Of a DNA stretch of 33,257 nt, positions 24,689 through 33,257 are shown one piece after another; position 1 is the first letter of the stretch; each line of letters starts with the position of its first letter. Below the pieces are notes generated by a model. It ran no database searches and had not been told where the DNA came from. It saw only the letters and a program-made list of their open reading frames with translations. Both the position numbers and the translations under genes were made by a program. Source of the stretch: an uncultured Gilliamella sp. (lineage in GTDB: Bacteria; Pseudomonadota; Gammaproteobacteria; Enterobacterales; Orbaceae); the NCBI GenBank assembly GCA_946480175.1, contig CAMLIK010000020.1, forward strand, positions 1-33,257. The letters are read 5' to 3'.

Positions 24689-27496
24689 TTAAGCAAAATG
24701 TCTTACTTCACCATTGCCATGAATATTTTCTTCACAGCGTTTACATAAGTGAGTGGTTGGATTGTTATCAACAGTATAATGCCAGCAGCGAGGGCATTTA
24801 TCGCCTTGTGCTTTAGCAAGCTCAATTTTAAGACCTTGAATATCACTTTGTACTGCTTGTTGTGATGCATTGTCTAACGGTTTAACACTTGCTTGTGAAG
24901 TCAGTAATACAAAACGTAATTCGTTTTCTAATTTCGCAAGTGCTGTGGCAATTTCGCTATTGGCATAAAGTGTAACTGCTGCTTCGAGTGAGCCTCCAAT
25001 GACTTTATCATTACGACCTTGCTCTAACACTTTGTTCACTTCACTACGAATAGCTAAAATTTGTGCCCAGTAAGCGCTGTTTAGTGTTTCACTCTCAGAT
25101 AGGCTAAATAGTGAGGTATACCATTCATCTTCAAACACAAATTCAGATTTTTCACCAGCAGGTAGATATTGCCAAATTTCATCAGCAGTAAATGATAAAA
25201 TAGGTGCAATCCAACGAACCATCGCTTGAGCGATATGATATAACGCTGTTTGACAGCTATGGCGTGCAATGCTATCGCTTTTCGCCGTATATTGTCGATC
25301 TTTGATAATATCTAAATAGAATGACCCCATCTCAATTGAGCAAAATTGCATAATACGTTGTACAACTTTGTGGAAATCATAGTTTTCATAAGCCTGAATG
25401 ATCTGTTCTTGAGCCTCTTTTGCCACACTGACAGCCCAGCGATCAAGTACTACCATATCCTCTGGTTTAACCATATCTTTAGCTGGATCAAAGCCATTTA
25501 AGTTAGCCAGTAAGAAACGGGCGGTATTACGAATACGACGATAACTATCGGCGGCACGTTTAATGATTTCATCTGAATAACTCATTTCGCCTGAATAGTC
25601 AGTCGAAGCAATCCATAAACGTAAAATATCTGCCCCAAGTTTGTTCATCACTTCTTGTGGCGTCACGATATTACCGAGTGATTTAGACATTTTACGACCT
25701 TGTCCATCGACCACAAAGCCATGCGTTAATACTTGTTTATACGGTGCTTTGTTATCAATTGCAGTTGATAACATTAACGAAGACATAAACCAACCACGAT
25801 GTTGATCCGAACCTTCTAAATACATATCCGCTTCATGTCCTTCAAACTCAGGACGTACGCCAACAACTGAGTAGAATGTTGAACCTGAATCAAACCATAC
25901 ATCAAGCGTGTCTGGTACTTTGCGATAATCATCGGCATCGGGACCTAATAGATCTTTAATATCGGCATCCCACCATGCTTGAATACCATTTTGCTCAACT
26001 AATTTAGCGACTTTTTCGACTAATTGTAGTGTGTCAGGATGTAACTCTTCGGTTTCTTTGTGTACAAATAACGTCATTGGTACGCCCCATGTACGTTGAC
26101 GTGAAATACACCAATCAGGACGATTTGCCACCATTGTTTCAATTCGCGCTTGACCCCAATCAGGGATCCAACGAACTTGTTTAATCTCTTTTAATGATTG
26201 GGCACGTAAACCTTGTTTATCCATGCTGATAAACCATTGTGGTGTTGCACGGTAGATAACAGGTGTTTTATGTCGCCAACAGCACGGGTAACTATGTTCA
26301 ATATTTTCAAAGTGTAATAGTGCATTGTGTTCTTTTAATAGCTCAATAACTACTTTATTGGCTTTAAAAACGAATAAGCCATCTAAACCTGCGCCAGTTC
26401 CCGGTAAGTAACAACCATTACCTCCAACTGGGTTGGCGACTTCAAGGCCATATTTTTGGCCAACGATAAAGTCTTCAGCACCGTGACCTGGAGCGGTATG
26501 AACAGCACCAGTACCCGCATCAACAGTAACGTGTTCACCAAGTACAATTGGCTCATCAAAATCGAGGAACGGATGTTTGAAACGTAATAATTCAAGCGCA
26601 TCACCTTGGCAAGAACCTAAGATTTTCCAATCAGTGATATCAGCACGTTTCATAACTGATTCAACTAAATCAGCAGCTAAAATTAAGCACTCTTTATCGT
26701 TGATTTGGACTAATTGATATTCTACCGTTGCATTAAGTGCAATTCCTCGGCTAGCTGGTAATGTCCATGGTGTGGTGGTCCAGATAACCGCATAAATAGT
26801 TAAATCAGTATTAATCCCGAATTTGTTTGCTACTGCTTGATTGTCAGTTGCTTTAAATTTGACATCAATTGCCGGTGATGATTTATCATAATATTCAACT
26901 TCGGCTTCCGCTAAGGCTGACATACAGTCGGTACACCAATAAACCGGTTTAGCCCCTTTGACTAAATGACCATTTTCGATCACTCTACCTAAAGCCCGAA
27001 TAATATTCGCCTCAGTATCATAATTCATTGTACGATATGGATTTTGCCAATCGCCAAGTACACCCATACGAATAAAATCAGCTTTTTGTAGTTCAACTTG
27101 TGAAGCCGCATAATCACGACAAATTTGGCGAAATTCAGCTGGTGTTACTTTTACGCCTGGTTTACCAACCTGTTCTTCAACTTTTTGTTCTATCGGTAAT
27201 CCATGACAATCCCATCCTGGAATATACGGGGAGTCATAACCACTTAAACCTTTAGATTTGATGATAATATCTTTAATTATTTTATTAACGGCATGACCGA
27301 TATGAAGTTTTCCGTTTGCATAAGGAGGTCCATCATGCAAAATAAAAGCCTTTTTGCCTTTTTTTACTCGACGGATTTTGCGATAAAGTTCTTTATCATA
27401 CCAATTTTGCAACATCGCCGGTTCACGTTTAGCAAGATCGCCTCGCATAGGGAATCCGGTTTCCGGTAAATTCAATGTATTTTTATAGTCTGTCAT
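24689..27496 (-). CDS. ileS: Isoleucyl-tRNA synthetase
   Basis: A 935-residue class I synthetase charging tRNA-Ile, with editing of valine. The HIGH motif (65-68) lies in [16 protein letters not shown], the editing-domain motif [16 protein letters not shown] is present, and [10 protein letters not shown] is near residue 600. The C-terminal zinc finger CPRCWHY...CKRCEENI is complete. Length matches the bacterial ileS1 type (938 in E. coli). It sits between ribF (37 bp) and lspA (103 bp, with a hairpin). Confidence 0.98.
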   Translation of the reverse strand: MTDYKNTLNLPETGFPMRGDLAKREPAMLQNWYDKELYRKIRRVKKGKKAFILHDGPPYANGKLHIGHAVNKIIKDIIIKSKGLSGYDSPYIPGWDCHGLPIEQKVEEQVGKPGVKVTPAEFRQICRDYAASQVELQKADFIRMGVLGDWQNPYRTMNYDTEANIIRALGRVIENGHLVKGAKPVYWCTDCMSALAEAEVEYYDKSSPAIDVKFKATDNQAVANKFGINTDLTIYAVIWTTTPWTLPASRGIALNATVEYQLVQINDKECLILAADLVESVMKRADITDWKILGSCQGDALELLRFKHPFLDFDEPIVLGEHVTVDAGTGAVHTAPGHGAEDFIVGQKYGLEVANPVGGNGCYLPGTGAGLDGLFVFKANKVVIELLKEHNALLHFENIEHSYPCCWRHKTPVIYRATPQWFISMDKQGLRAQSLKEIKQVRWIPDWGQARIETMVANRPDWCISRQRTWGVPMTLFVHKETEELHPDTLQLVEKVAKLVEQNGIQAWWDADIKDLLGPDADDYRKVPDTLDVWFDSGSTFYSVVGVRPEFEGHEADMYLEGSDQHRGWFMSSLMLSTAIDNKAPYKQVLTHGFVVDGQGRKMSKSLGNIVTPQEVMNKLGADILRLWIASTDYSGEMSYSDEIIKRAADSYRRIRNTARFLLANLNGFDPAKDMVKPEDMVVLDRWAVSVAKEAQEQIIQAYENYDFHKVVQRIMQFCSIEMGSFYLDIIKDRQYTAKSDSIARHSCQTALYHIAQAMVRWIAPILSFTADEIWQYLPAGEKSEFVFEDEWYTSLFSLSESETLNSAYWAQILAIRSEVNKVLEQGRNDKVIGGSLEAAVTLYANSEIATALAKLENELRFVLLTSQASVKPLDNASQQAVQSDIQGLKIELAKAQGDKCPRCWHYTVDNNPTTHLCKRCEENIHGNGEVRHFA

Positions 27497-27533
27497 GCTA
27501 ATTTATTCCAGTTAATTTTGTTGATACTACTTT

Positions 27534-28472
27534 TTAATTGGTTAATTTTGCACTGATCTGTTTCGCAGTGCAAACATCTTGTGCAATTTGTTGTTTTAAA
27601 TCAGTTAGAGAATCAAATTTTTTCTCGTCGCGTAATTTATGAACAAAGGTAACGTCTAAATATTGTCCATAAATATCACCTGAAAAGTCAAATATATTCA
27701 CCTCTAAAATGGCTTTTTTACCTTCAATGGTTGGTCTAATACCGATATTGGCAATGCCATGATAATATTGATTGCTACAACAGTTTTTGACTTTAACCAA
27801 ATAGACGCCTTGCAAGGCAGGTTTACTTCGATTTAAATGAATATTGGCTGTTGGAAAACCTAACTGTCTTGCCAATGCATTTCCGTGAACGACTTTCCCT
27901 TGAATGGCATAATCGCGGCCTAAAAGGTAATGAGCTAATTTAAAATCGCTATTAAATAATGCTTCACGAACCGCTGTGCTGCTGATTCTTAAATCGTTCC
28001 ATACAAACGTTGGCATACTTTCAACTATAAATTGATAATTATGAGCATACATTTGTAAAAGTTTGATATCACCTTTACGCTCACAGCCAAATCGGAAATC
28101 ATCACCAATAACAATATATTTAGCTTGTAATTTATTTATCAACCAATCTTGAATAAAATCTGGGGCTGACATATTGGCAAAGGTAAGAGTAAATGGGACA
28201 GCAATAATATAATCGATACCGAGTTTTTCAATTAACTGCGTCTTTTCTTTAAATGACGTTAATCTTGCTGGAGCATTTTTCTTGCCCAAAAACTCTAAAG
28301 GTTGAGGTTCAAATAACATCACAACTGTTGGCAAATTCAATCGCTTACCTTGCTCTATTAAATGGTTAATTAATTGTTGGTGTCCTAAATGCACGCCATC
28401 AAAGTTTCCCAATGTAAGTACACATTGAGAAAATTGATTGTTTAAATTAGCTATACCGCGGATTATCTTCAT
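27534..28472 (-). CDS. ribF: Bifunctional riboflavin kinase/FAD synthetase RibF
   Basis: A 312-residue protein that makes FMN and then FAD. The N-terminal FAD synthetase domain has GNFDGVHLGHQQLI (nucleotidyltransferase HxGH loop); then VIGDDFRFGCERKGD and ISSTAVREAL. The C-terminal riboflavin kinase domain has GNALARQLGFPTANIHL with the PTAN metal-binding motif. First gene of the ribF-ileS-lspA-ispH operon as in E. coli, but rpsT is not the neighbour in this window. An extended -10 promoter lies about 46 bp upstream. Confidence 0.96.
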   Translation of the reverse strand: MKIIRGIANLNNQFSQCVLTLGNFDGVHLGHQQLINHLIEQGKRLNLPTVVMLFEPQPLEFLGKKNAPARLTSFKEKTQLIEKLGIDYIIAVPFTLTFANMSAPDFIQDWLINKLQAKYIVIGDDFRFGCERKGDIKLLQMYAHNYQFIVESMPTFVWNDLRISSTAVREALFNSDFKLAHYLLGRDYAIQGKVVHGNALARQLGFPTANIHLNRSKPALQGVYLVKVKNCCSNQYYHGIANIGIRPTIEGKKAILEVNIFDFSGDIYGQYLDVTFVHKLRDEKKFDSLTDLKQQIAQDVCTAKQISAKLTN

Positions 28473-28517
28473 GAAAGCGTGTTATTAATTGTGATGTTTT
28501 AACTTAAATAGCTGTGA

Positions 28518-28526
28518 ATTATACCA
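28518..28526 (-). promoter_or_regulatory. Extended -10 promoter for the ribF operon
   Basis: On the minus strand TGGTATAAT: consensus TATAAT (28523-28518) preceded by the extended TG. The -35 region is poor. It is the only strong candidate in the 189-bp ribF/folE gap. Confidence 0.6.
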
Positions 28527-28596
28527 ATCTTTCGCAAAGATGCACCTAATATCAATAGGGCTTTTAGATAAGGAATATTTTGTGATGTGTAAATTG

Positions 28597-28632
28597 AAAA
28601 CGCTTGATGTGGATACCAAGCGTTTTTGTATT
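28597..28632. terminator. Terminator downstream of folE
   Basis: A perfect 10-bp stem AAAACGCTTG (28597-28606)/CAAGCGTTTT (28617-28626), 10-nt loop. On the minus strand it ends with TTTT and stops folE transcription before ribF; a TTTTTG tract on the plus side makes it symmetrical. Confidence 0.85.
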
Positions 28633-28661
28633 TTTACTACTGTATGTTTCTGATGATTTTA

Positions 28662-29321
28662 TTAATAGTGTTTTAGCGCTCTTAAAAATTCTTGTCGAGT
28701 GCTAGGATTCGTTTTAAATCCCCCACCTAATGCGGTTGTGGTGGTTAAACTATTGGAATCTTTAATACCACGCGCTTTAACACAATAGTGGGTAGCGTCA
28801 ATCGAAACGGCAACATTGACTGTTCCTAATAATGTTTGCAAAGCAACCAAAATTTGTTGCGTTAATCTTTCTTGCACTTGCGGACGCTGGGAGAAAAATT
28901 CAACAATCCGATTAATTTTCGATAAACCGATCACTTTATCTTTAGGGATATAAGAAACGGTGGCTTTTCCATCGATTGTTACAAAATGGTGTTCACAAAC
29001 GCTGGTTAAAGTAATATCCCGAACGGTAATCATTTCATCAACCTGCATTTTATTTTCAATCAGGGTGATTTTGGGAAAGTTATGATAGTTAAGTCCGGAA
29101 AAGATCTCATCAACATACATTTTGGCAACGCGGTGTGGCGTTTCGCTAAGGCTATCATCATGCAAATCAAGTTCCATGAGTTTCATGATTTCTCGGAAGT
29201 GCGCTTCTATTTTAGCTTTCCGTTCGCTATTTTCCATAGCTAAACGACATGATGGGGTTTCAAGATTTTTAGCTGCTAGTGCTTTTTTGACTTCTTGCGC
29301 AGCAAGACTTAATTCTGTCAT
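28662..29321 (-). CDS. folE: GTP cyclohydrolase I FolE
   Basis: A 219-residue enzyme that opens GTP to dihydroneopterin triphosphate, the first step of folate synthesis. Zinc ligands are C109 and H112 in TSVCEHHFV and C180 in THYCVKARG, one residue off E. coli numbering. [14 protein letters not shown] and [13 protein letters not shown] are diagnostic of the family. Single gene with its own terminator (28597-28632). A perfect 14-bp palindrome GTATTATATAATAC (29352-29365) lies 30 bp upstream of the start and overlaps where a -10 element would be. Confidence 0.97.
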   Translation of the reverse strand: MTELSLAAQEVKKALAAKNLETPSCRLAMENSERKAKIEAHFREIMKLMELDLHDDSLSETPHRVAKMYVDEIFSGLNYHNFPKITLIENKMQVDEMITVRDITLTSVCEHHFVTIDGKATVSYIPKDKVIGLSKINRIVEFFSQRPQVQERLTQQILVALQTLLGTVNVAVSIDATHYCVKARGIKDSNSLTTTTALGGGFKTNPSTRQEFLRALKHY

Positions 29322-29351
29322 TTATTTAATACTCAGACTGAAATAGATACC

Positions 29352-29365
29352 GTATTATATAATAC
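29352..29365. promoter_or_regulatory. Palindrome upstream of folE
   Basis: GTATTATATAATAC, self-complementary over 14 bp. It contains TATAAT read on either strand, so it may serve as a -10 element for folE and/or an operator. The A/T content makes chance possible. Confidence 0.4.
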
Positions 29366-29525
29366 AGATATAACGACATATAGTATTTTTAACAAATCAA
29401 TTTAGGTTAAAAATATATGCTGTATCGAATATTTTTACACTATATTATCGGTGTTCACAAGAATATTGTTTCTAATTAGGTTATACTGATAATAATTGTA
29501 TTAAATAACATTTGGGTAACTATAA

Positions 29526-32294
29526 ATGCCAAATAATACGCCAATTATTCTAATTGATGGCTCTTCTTATCTTTATCGTGCTTTTTTTGCATGTCCTCCG
29601 TTAACTAATGCCAAAGGAGAGCCTACAGGGGCTATTATTGGTGTTGTTAATATGATACGCAGTTTAATCAATCAATATGATCCTACACATATTGCTGTTG
29701 TTTTTGATGCTAGCGGTGGATCTTTTCGTAATGAAATTTATAGTGAATATAAAGCTACTCGTCAAGAAATGCCCGAAAATTTACGGCCGCAAATTGAACC
29801 AATTCACACTATTTTAAAAGCAATGGGATTACCGCTGCTTTGCGTAGACGGTGTCGAGGCTGACGATGTGATAGGCACATTAGCTAAACAAGCAGAAAAA
29901 GAAAATCTTGAGGTATTAATCAGTACTGGTGATAAAGACATGGCACAATTAGTGAGTGATAAAATCACGCTAATTAATACTATGAATAACACGATCCTTG
30001 ATCCGAAAGGTGTAATGGAAAAATTTGGTGTGCCGCCTAGAAAAATGATTGATTACTTAGCGTTAAGAGGTGATACATCCGATAACATTCCGGGTGTTCC
30101 GGGCATTGGTGAAAAAACAGCACTAAATTTATTAACGCATTTTGATAGTTTAAATGATATTTATAGTCACCTAGATGAGATCGAAAAATTGCCAATTCGT
30201 GGTGCTAAATCATTAAAACAAAAATTAGTCGATCATAAAAAAGAAGCGGATCTTTGTTATTTATTAGCAACCATCAAAACAGATGTTCCATTAGATTTTA
30301 CGACTGAACAGTTGCTTATTGGTGATATTGATGCAAAAAAATTGGTTGAATTATTTGATTATTACGATTTCCATCGTTGGCAAAAAGACTTAATTACAGG
30401 CAATTTTTTAAATCAACAAGGTCAAATTTCTATCGATATTGATGAGAAATTATCAAGCCAAGCAGAACCAGCGAGTAAATTAGACGAAAAGGATTATCAT
30501 TGCATTTTAACTAATACGCAATTAGATGAATGGATTGCTAAATTAACTCGTTGTGAAGCATTTGCATTTGATACTGAAACTAACAATATCGATCATGTCC
30601 ATGCTAAACTTGTTGGGATATCACTAAGTGTTGCGCCACATCAAGCCGCTTATATTCCTATAGCGCATCAATATCTCGGTGTTCCAGAACAGTTACCAAT
30701 TAATGATGTATTGGCCAAATTAAAACCAATATTAGAAAATCCCAAAATCAAAAAAATTGCCCAAAATGCTAAATTTGATTACAGTGTATTGGCTAATTAT
30801 GGTATTCAAGTACAAGGTATCGCTTATGACACCATGTTAGAGTCCTATATATTAAATAGTACTGAGCGACATGATATGGATAGTATGGCAAAACGTTATT
30901 TGAAATATCATACGATTACCTATGATGAATTAACTAAAGTTAATAGAAGCCAATTAAGTATTGATGCCATTGACGTTGAAAAAACGACACAATATGCCGC
31001 TGAAGATGCAGATATTACTCTCCAATTGCACCAAAAATTATGGCCAGAGCTCGAAAAAAATGAAAAACTGACAAAATTATTTTCAGACATCGAAATGCCT
31101 CTGGCGCTTATCTTAGCTGATATGGAAAGAACAGGTGTTCTTGTTGATGCTAAACAGTTAAATGACTATTCAAAAGAACTTAGTAAAATATTGAAAGATA
31201 CCGAAGATGAGCTGCAATTTCTTGCTGGTGAGAAATTTAATCCAGGTTCCCCAAAACAAATTCAAGCTATTTTATTTGATAAACATCAATTACCTGTGTT
31301 AAAGAAAACACCTAAAGGTGATCCTTCAACCAGTGAAGAAGTATTAAGCGAACTAGCCAATACGTATGTATTACCTCGTAAAATTTTACATTATCGAGGG
31401 TTAGCGAAATTAAAAAATACTTATACAGATAAATTACCATTGATGATTAGTCCAATCGATCACCGAATTCATACCAACTATAACCAAATTGGTACGGTAA
31501 CAGGACGATTGTCATCAAATGACCCTAATTTACAAAATATCCCTGTTCGTACCGAGGAAGGACGTCGTATTCGTCAAGCGTTTATTGCGCCGAAAGGTTA
31601 TAAAGTCATTTCAGCTGATTATTCACAAATAGAGCTTCGTATTATGGCGCATTTATCGCAGGATAAAAGTCTGTTAAATGCGTTTGCCCATGATAAAGAC
31701 ATTCATCGAGTAACAGCTAGCGAAATTTTAAGTAAACCAGAGTCAGAAGTTACTTCTGAAGAACGAAGACGAGCTAAAGCCGTAAATTTTGGATTGATTT
31801 ATGGTATGAGTGCTTTTGGGTTATCTAAACAAATTAATATACCTCGAAAAGAGGCAACATTCTATATTGATCGTTATTTTGAACGTTATCCTGGCGTACA
31901 AACCTATATGGAAAAAATTCGTAATCAAGCATCGACCCAAGGCTATGTTGAGACCTTATCGGGAAGACGGTTATATCTACCAAAAATAACGTCATCGAGA
32001 GTTAATGAAAAACGAGGTGCTGAACGTGCGGCAATTAACGCACCAATGCAAGGTACCGCAGCAGATATTATCAAAACAGCGATGATCAAGATGAGTGAAT
32101 GGATTAAAACCCAGCCTAGCGGTAATATCAGAATGTTAATGCAAGTACACGATGAGCTAGTATTTGAGGTTAAAGAAGAATTTGTTAGTGAATATAGTGT
32201 ATCTATTAAATCCATTATGGAAAATTGTTACCAACTTTCAGTACCATTAAAAGTGGATGTCGGTATTGGTAATAATTGGGATGAAGCTCACTAA
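29526..32294 (+). CDS. polA: DNA polymerase I
   Basis: A 922-residue repair and Okazaki-fragment polymerase with all three domains. The 5'-3' nuclease begins IILIDGSSYLYRAFFA and has VEADDVIGTLAK, TGDKDMAQLV and DTSDNIPGVPGIGEKTA. The 3'-5' exonuclease is complete: DTETN, and the DEDDy Tyr/Asp in YAAEDADITL, so proofreading should be active. The polymerase has motif A SADYSQIELRIMAHLS, motif B RRAKAVNFGLIYGMSAFG and motif C QVHDELVFE. Length is near the 928 of E. coli. The ribosome-binding site is weak (GGG, 12 nt before the ATG). No Spot 42-like RNA follows it as in E. coli; gltX does. Confidence 0.98.
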   Translation: MPNNTPIILIDGSSYLYRAFFACPPLTNAKGEPTGAIIGVVNMIRSLINQYDPTHIAVVFDASGGSFRNEIYSEYKATRQEMPENLRPQIEPIHTILKAMGLPLLCVDGVEADDVIGTLAKQAEKENLEVLISTGDKDMAQLVSDKITLINTMNNTILDPKGVMEKFGVPPRKMIDYLALRGDTSDNIPGVPGIGEKTALNLLTHFDSLNDIYSHLDEIEKLPIRGAKSLKQKLVDHKKEADLCYLLATIKTDVPLDFTTEQLLIGDIDAKKLVELFDYYDFHRWQKDLITGNFLNQQGQISIDIDEKLSSQAEPASKLDEKDYHCILTNTQLDEWIAKLTRCEAFAFDTETNNIDHVHAKLVGISLSVAPHQAAYIPIAHQYLGVPEQLPINDVLAKLKPILENPKIKKIAQNAKFDYSVLANYGIQVQGIAYDTMLESYILNSTERHDMDSMAKRYLKYHTITYDELTKVNRSQLSIDAIDVEKTTQYAAEDADITLQLHQKLWPELEKNEKLTKLFSDIEMPLALILADMERTGVLVDAKQLNDYSKELSKILKDTEDELQFLAGEKFNPGSPKQIQAILFDKHQLPVLKKTPKGDPSTSEEVLSELANTYVLPRKILHYRGLAKLKNTYTDKLPLMISPIDHRIHTNYNQIGTVTGRLSSNDPNLQNIPVRTEEGRRIRQAFIAPKGYKVISADYSQIELRIMAHLSQDKSLLNAFAHDKDIHRVTASEILSKPESEVTSEERRRAKAVNFGLIYGMSAFGLSKQINIPRKEATFYIDRYFERYPGVQTYMEKIRNQASTQGYVETLSGRRLYLPKITSSRVNEKRGAERAAINAPMQGTAADIIKTAMIKMSEWIKTQPSGNIRMLMQVHDELVFEVKEEFVSEYSVSIKSIMENCYQLSVPLKVDVGIGNNWDEAH

Positions 32295-32345
32295 TCATTT
32301 TGAACATTTATACTTTGATTTTTATATACAATCATACATTGAATA

Positions 32346-32360
32346 ACTAATTAAATTAGT
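32346..32360. repeat. Short palindrome after polA
   Basis: ACTAATT, A, AATTAGT: 7-bp arms with a 1-nt centre, followed by a TTTTG stretch. Possibly a weak terminator for polA; the stem is all but free of G:C pairs. Confidence 0.3.
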
Positions 32361-32386
32361 CGTTAATTTTGTCTATTACTGATGGC

Positions 32387-32414
32387 TTGCCGAAACCTTT
32401 TGGCGTGCTAAAAT
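32387..32414 (+). promoter_or_regulatory. Promoter for gltX
   Basis: TTGCCG (32387-32392), 16-bp spacer, TAAAAT (32409-32414) preceded by an extended TGC. This leaves a 5' leader of about 113 nt that contains a CTTTCC/GGAAAG hairpin (32445-32465). Confidence 0.65.
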
Positions 32415-32533
32415 AAGTAGATAAATTGAATTTATTGCAATAGTCTTTCCTAATTTTGTGGAAAGCGGTTATATAAAAAAGAGCGTGAGTGACGAATTGA
32501 CGTTTTTATGTTCTTTATTAATAGGATTATTTC

Positions 32534-33257
32534 ATGAAAATTAAAACCCGTTTTGCGCCAAGCCCAACAGGTTACTTACATGTTGGTGGTGCTCGTACTG
32601 CGCTTTATTCTTGGCTTTATACCCGCCATGCGCATGGCGCCTTTGTATTGCGTATTGAAGATACCGACCTTGAACGTTCAACACCAGAAGCGATTGACGC
32701 GATTATGGAAGGTATGAATTGGTTAAAATTATCATGGGATGAAGGCCCTTATTTTCAAACCAAACGCTTTGATCGTTACAATCAAGTTATTGACGAAATG
32801 TTGGCGAATGGAACGGCTTATCGTTGTTATTGCTCAAAAGAGCGCTTAGAAAAATTGCGTGAAGAGCAAATGGCTAAAGGCGAAAAAGCGCGTTATGACG
32901 GCCATTGTCGTTGTGATGAAGTACAAAAACAACATTCCCATAGCGAACCGCATGTTGTTCGTTTTGCTAATCCGATTGATGGCGTTGTCGTTTTCAACGA
33001 TTTAATTCGAGGACCAATTGAAATTGCCAATAAAGAGCTTGATGATCTCATCATTCGTCGTACTGACGGTTCTCCAACTTATAACTTTTGTGTCGTTGTT
33101 GATGACTGGGATATAGAAATCACCCATGTGATTCGCGGTGAGGATCATATCAACAACACGCCTCGTCAAATTAACATTCTTAAAGCATTAGGTGCACCAC
33201 TGCCTGAATATGGTCATGTATCGATGATTTTAGGTGATGATGGTCAAAAACTCTCGA
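32534..33257 (+). CDS. gltX: Glutamyl-tRNA synthetase, N-terminal part
   Basis: The first 241 codons; the frame is open to the window end. A class I synthetase charging tRNA-Glu. The HIGH-type motif [18 protein letters not shown] is at 11-28, followed by [12 protein letters not shown] zinc site, C98-Y-C100 and C125-R-C127, matches the E. coli positions (Cys replaces His at 127). [23 protein letters not shown] lies near 195-215, and the window ends within the KMSKS-type loop (DGQKLS). The ATG at 32534 follows an AGGAT. Confidence 0.97.
   Translation, partial: MKIKTRFAPSPTGYLHVGGARTALYSWLYTRHAHGAFVLRIEDTDLERSTPEAIDAIMEGMNWLKLSWDEGPYFQTKRFDRYNQVIDEMLANGTAYRCYCSKERLEKLREEQMAKGEKARYDGHCRCDEVQKQHSHSEPHVVRFANPIDGVVVFNDLIRGPIEIANKELDDLIIRRTDGSPTYNFCVVVDDWDIEITHVIRGEDHINNTPRQINILKALGAPLPEYGHVSMILGDDGQKLS

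Noticed and set aside
32295-32533. Possible Spot 42 RNA downstream of polA, as in E. coli.
   Set aside because: The segment lacks the GC-rich terminator and conserved 5' sequence of Spot 42; it holds a promoter and leader for gltX instead.

Overview
The window looks like a chromosomal segment of a low-GC gammaproteobacterium. Core proteins (CobB, MtgA, MobA, MobB, YihD, MacAB, KdgK, KduD, KdgT, YfhL, IspH, LspA, IleS, RibF, FolE, PolA, GltX) are close to their enterobacterial counterparts, but the DNA is AT-rich, intergenic spacers are long, and several conserved operons are rearranged or trimmed. An Orbaceae member (Gilliamella-like, insect gut) fits best. That assignment is inference from protein resemblance and base composition, not from a database search.

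Layout. 1-4800: end of cobB, then mtgA and mobB on the minus strand, a PLP-dependent threonine-aldolase-type gene, mobA on the minus strand, and yihD-dsbA. mobA and mobB are not adjacent. 4800-7960: macAB efflux pump genes. 8270-9850: two tandem IclR-family regulators. 9890-16150: a 2-keto-3-deoxygluconate (KDG) locus. A five-gene minus-strand operon (2-hydroxyacid dehydrogenase, zinc dehydrogenase, KduD-like SDR, YhcH-like protein, KDG kinase) is divergent from kdgT plus a secreted NTF2/DUF4440-like protein. The divergent promoter region carries two CRP-type sites and three copies of an IclR-type 13-bp operator.

16150-22900 is an accessory island of AT-rich, mostly noncoding DNA. It holds four head-to-tail copies of a 1.1-1.5 kb unit, each a conserved leader plus a pentapeptide-repeat gene. 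Solenoid length varies between copies (about 16, 28 and 47 repeats). Copy 2 has lost its C-terminal domain and copy 4 is a clear pseudogene. This array is the strongest candidate for something undescribed.

22900-33257 is core again: yfhL (+), the ribF-ileS-lspA-ispH operon (-) lacking the fkpB usually found between lspA and ispH, folE (-), polA (+) and the start of gltX (+), which runs off the end.

How the parts work together: KdgT imports KDG or a related keto-deoxy acid, the dehydrogenases interconvert related sugar acids, and KdgK phosphorylates KDG to KDPG for an aldolase encoded elsewhere. The locus is probably released by the neighbouring IclR proteins and activated by CRP. The pentapeptide array has no recognisable functional partner in the window.
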